NCBI RefSeq assembly: GCF_017591435.1
Contig: NC_059278.1
Span: 9,122,722-9,186,721, forward strand
Origin: Portunus trituberculatus
Lineage: Eukaryota; Arthropoda; Malacostraca; Decapoda; Portunidae
Direction of reading: 5' to 3'
Length of the DNA: 64,000 nt
The notes under the pieces are model-generated. The model was not told where the DNA came from. It made no database searches and saw only the letters and a list, made by a program, of their open reading frames with translations. Both the position numbers and the translations under genes were made by a program. Every line of letters begins with the position of its first letter. Positions within the stretch are counted from its first letter, which is position 1. Shown piece by piece: positions 61,424-64,000 of this stretch.

Positions 61424-62040
61424 CATGATAACACGATTACTAAATATTAAGAAAATCTTTCTAATACGTCCGTGTCACTTACAGTAACGAAATTCACATA
61501 TTTTGTAGAGGACTATTTTGGCTTGTAGTAAACACAAAAGTTTTGGTGGCGTCTATGGTGGCTATAAATGGGACGAAAAGAATTCTATGCCGCACAGAAT
61601 GTAAGTCCCACGGAGCTCCATCACACTCGGAAATGAGCAGTACACTGACTTGCATTTATTTCTAGCTGGGGTTTGTGGGTAACTGCTGAATAGGATTCTT
61701 ATTGTGTCTATAGTTCTTTTGTCCAATGACGTGCCACCACCTCTTAACACCAAGAGTTGTGCCAATGGGAATTTGCTATATGTATTCGTAGGTGGGGCAC
61801 AGCTGGGCAGACAGGTGCACAAAGACATCTGTGTGCGCAGTTCAGAAATGGCCACCAGTGACATTAGTTGTAAAGGTTGCAAATTTAATTACTGGGAAAT
61901 CATCGCTCCTGCAATGCAAGTCAGTGTACAATCGAGAAGAGGACCAGCAAGGACCTTCATCCTTTTGTTAAGCCAAGGTATTGTGAGGAGGGGTATTGGT
62001 AGAGCTAGGGCATATTGTGTGAAGGTATAAAAGAACCAGT
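61421..62040. other. No gene seen
   Basis: Overlapping open frames on both strands (61704-62030 plus, 61562-61882 minus) show no recognisable domain or splice context. Confidence 0.4.
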
Positions 62041-62290
62041 GTGGGGGGAGGGAAGCTGCCCCAAAGCAAGGATACGTTAGGTTAGTGTTGTAGGAGGGGG
62101 GTGTCCCAGGGGGCACAGCTCCCCTGGTTAGGTTAGGTTTGTTAGGGTTAGGTTAGGTCGTTAGGTTAGGTTTATGTTAGGGTTAGGTTAGTGTTGTAGT
62201 GTCCGGAGGGGAGCAACCCCCCCCCGGTTTGGTTATGTCACATTAGGTTAGGGTTAGGCTAGGGTTAGGTTAGTGTTGTAGGGGGGGAGG
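62040..62290. repeat. Diverged tandem units with TTAGG-like runs
   Basis: About three units built around GTTAGTGTTGTAG, a G-rich block (GGGGGG with CCCAGGGGGC or CCCCCCCCGG), and GGTTAGGTTAGG or TTAGGGTTAGG runs. The G-runs and telomere-like motif suggest an expanded interstitial repeat. The two strands are strongly skewed in G. Confidence 0.65.
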
Positions 62291-63160
62291 GTTATGTAAA
62301 ACTTCCCTATATTTAGGGATATTTTCAAACATCTAGGGAAATTTCCCTAAATCTTTCAAAGTCCATATATCACTCAAATATACCTCCCCCCTAAAACCCC
62401 CGATTCCCCACAGGCCCCCAAGCTTGCTGGAACTGGGGAGGGATAATTTCAGTGAAAATTATTATTATTATTTTTTCCTTGGAAACGGCGGTTTTTGTCC
62501 TTAGATTTTTTCGACCCCCATATTTCGCCTATTTTGGCTTCTCCCCAAAACCCCGATTCTCCACAGGCCCCCTAGCTTGTTGGAGGGGTTACGGGGGTGT
62601 GGGTAGAGAATAGGGGGACGGATGTATTGTAAAGAATTACCAAATATTAATATTTAAAATATGACATCCTAGTTTAAAAGGTTACATTCACTATCAATCA
62701 ACACATAACTTCCTACTAAATATTCGGGAATGGGATTTATCGAATATATACAATAGGATTTCTACTTCTCTCCTTGACAGTGTATTCCAACTCTTACCCG
62801 TAATTATTCACTTCCATTATTTATAATATTTCACCCACACAGCTATCTCCCTACCCTTCTTAACATCGTAATGCACCGAAAAACAACACACCACAAAACC
62901 CGTCAATGCCACAATATCCACCATATCTTACCTTTTCCAAGAAGTTCTCAGGGCGCTGCGTAAGTGAACGTGATGATATCGTAGGATGAAGGACACAACA
63001 GCCAGTGTCCTTAGAGTAGCAGGAAAACGAAAAGTGTGATAACGGCATAGCTTTCATTATCCAGTGATTCAAGAATGATAGAATATATTAGAAGGGCTGG
63101 GCCTGGGTCGCAGCAAATCTTGATCTTGATGACAGGTGGCTCAGGATTTCACCTAAGGTA
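62291..63160. other. No gene seen; short internal duplication
   Basis: Two related phrases (CCCCCTAAAACCCCCGATTC and CTCCCCAAAACCCCGATTC, each followed by CCACAGGCCCCC and AGCTTG) near 62385 and 62540 suggest a diverged direct repeat of about 150 bp. The right end (63105-63160) carries a TTGATCTTGAT module also found inside Tigger 1 and 2. Confidence 0.5.
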
Positions 63161-63955
63161 GAGACGGGCAGAAACCGGTTCCGGAACCGGTTCCGGCGAT
63201 TCCGTCGAGAGAACTAGGGAACCGGTTCTCTGCTTGTGGAACCGGTTCTTTGGAAGCCAATGGAACCTCTAACGCCTCGAGACTTTCCGAGAGGCTGTGG
63301 GCAAGAAAAGGCTGTGATTGGCTTTCATGGATGTTGCCATCATGCGGCTTATCATTTCCTGCGCAAATGATTGGTCGCGAGCTCGTGACGTCACAATTTT
63401 AGTGGCCACATATATACCTTCACTCTCCCCGACGCCTCAGTCGAGTCAAAGCTTTCAGGGGGGGAACCCGTGCTGTTCATCAGCACGTATATGAACTTTT
63501 CGATGTAATAAAGATAAGTACTTACAAATATTTCGGCAAAAGAGTATAACATCCCCTTTACCTAAAACCAATATTACTCCCAGCCGCTCCCTGGAGTCGG
63601 CTTCCTGACAGCCAGCCTGGTGGTAAGCGTCACGCGAGAATCGTCCAGGACTAAGGGAGCCGGCACCGGCTCTCTGATTTACAAGAGAGAGAACCGCTAA
63701 GCGATCTCTTACCGGCTCCAGTGCCGGAAGAGATCGCTTAACGGTTCCAGGCGTGAGTAGTAGGTGCTGCGCGCGGGGCTGAGCACTGATTTACTTTACG
63801 GAACCGCCGGAAAGAATCTACAGCTTCAAGAGGTAGGGAGCCGGAGGTCATGGGGTACCGGTTCCGGAACCGGTTCTCGCGATTCCGTAGACACTCGGAG
63901 CCGGAACCGCCGATTCCCAAAATAACGGTTCTTGCCCGTCTCTAAGTCCTAAGGA
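63161..63955. mobile_element. hAT-like MITE with 8-bp target duplication
   Basis: The ends GAGACGGGCAGAAACCGG and (inverted) GAGACGGGCAAGAACCG are hAT-like. CTAAGGTA lies just before the left end (63153-63160) and again at 63956-63963. On the right, 13 extra bases made of TAAGTCC/TAAGGAC repeats separate the terminal repeat (ending near 63942) from that duplication, perhaps a slip or a footprint. The interior is rich in AACCGGTTCC palindromes. An internal TATATAC at 63411 lies about 27 bases before a TCAGTC initiator-like motif. No transposase is encoded. Confidence 0.62.
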
Positions 63956-64000
63956 CTAAGGTAGGAGTATCGACAGCTCCTGTAGCGGACAAAAAAAAAA

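Overview
The window is eukaryotic and almost entirely non-coding. It is dominated by microsatellites ((CA)n, (GA)n, one (AT)n), one minisatellite, tRNA-derived SINEs, decayed non-LTR retrotransposons (LINEs) and cut-and-paste DNA transposon remnants. It also contains a 500-base assembly gap (11001-11500). The SINE body, the LINE 3' ends of the type TAGGTAAATACA(CA)n, and a secreted intronless protein pairing a Cys-rich PAN/apple-like region with an F5/8 type C (fucolectin-like) domain point to a decapod crustacean, perhaps a crab. That assignment is inference from family knowledge, not from a search.

Layout. 1-2480: unique DNA, a 1.6-kb array of a 20-bp unit, then a (CA)n tract and a SINE. 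2481-8410: GA and CA tracts, the only convincing intact protein gene (6620-7393, +), and two SINE-B copies. 8411-12617: mostly featureless, the gap, and a small two-exon gene fragment. 12646-16230: two old LINE remnants. 16300-20152: a U6 snRNA fragment and a minus-strand LINE of family B. 20542-37246: a roughly 17-kb train of LINEs (families A, B, C, A and B fragments) and SINEs, all on the + strand, nearly every unit separated by (CA)n. 37540-42667: a minus-strand LINE, a CR1-like 3' remnant, a third SINE type and one candidate exon. 42668-43422: a large palindrome with a Tc1-like helix-turn-helix. 44090-49540: a Tigger/pogo element split by a TTAA-flanked piggyBac-like MITE, a PIF/Harbinger-like exon, a candidate terminal exon, and a P-element-like transposon with a THAP exon and a perfect 8-bp target duplication, next to a SINE. 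49693-51625: minus-strand LINE A and B 3' parts in (TG)n. 52251-60840: a third Tigger-like element, an RTE-like remnant, and a long minus-strand LINE whose RT region is interrupted by a Tigger. 60841-64000: little, then a hAT-like MITE.

The main structural signal is that LINE families A/B/C and SINEs A/B lie inside (CA)n tracts with their sense strand on the CA strand. This suggests target choice at CA/TG microsatellites, with each tail becoming the next landing site. Several nested insertions can be dated against one another from TSDs and restored reading frames. No operons, CRISPR arrays or viral genes were seen.
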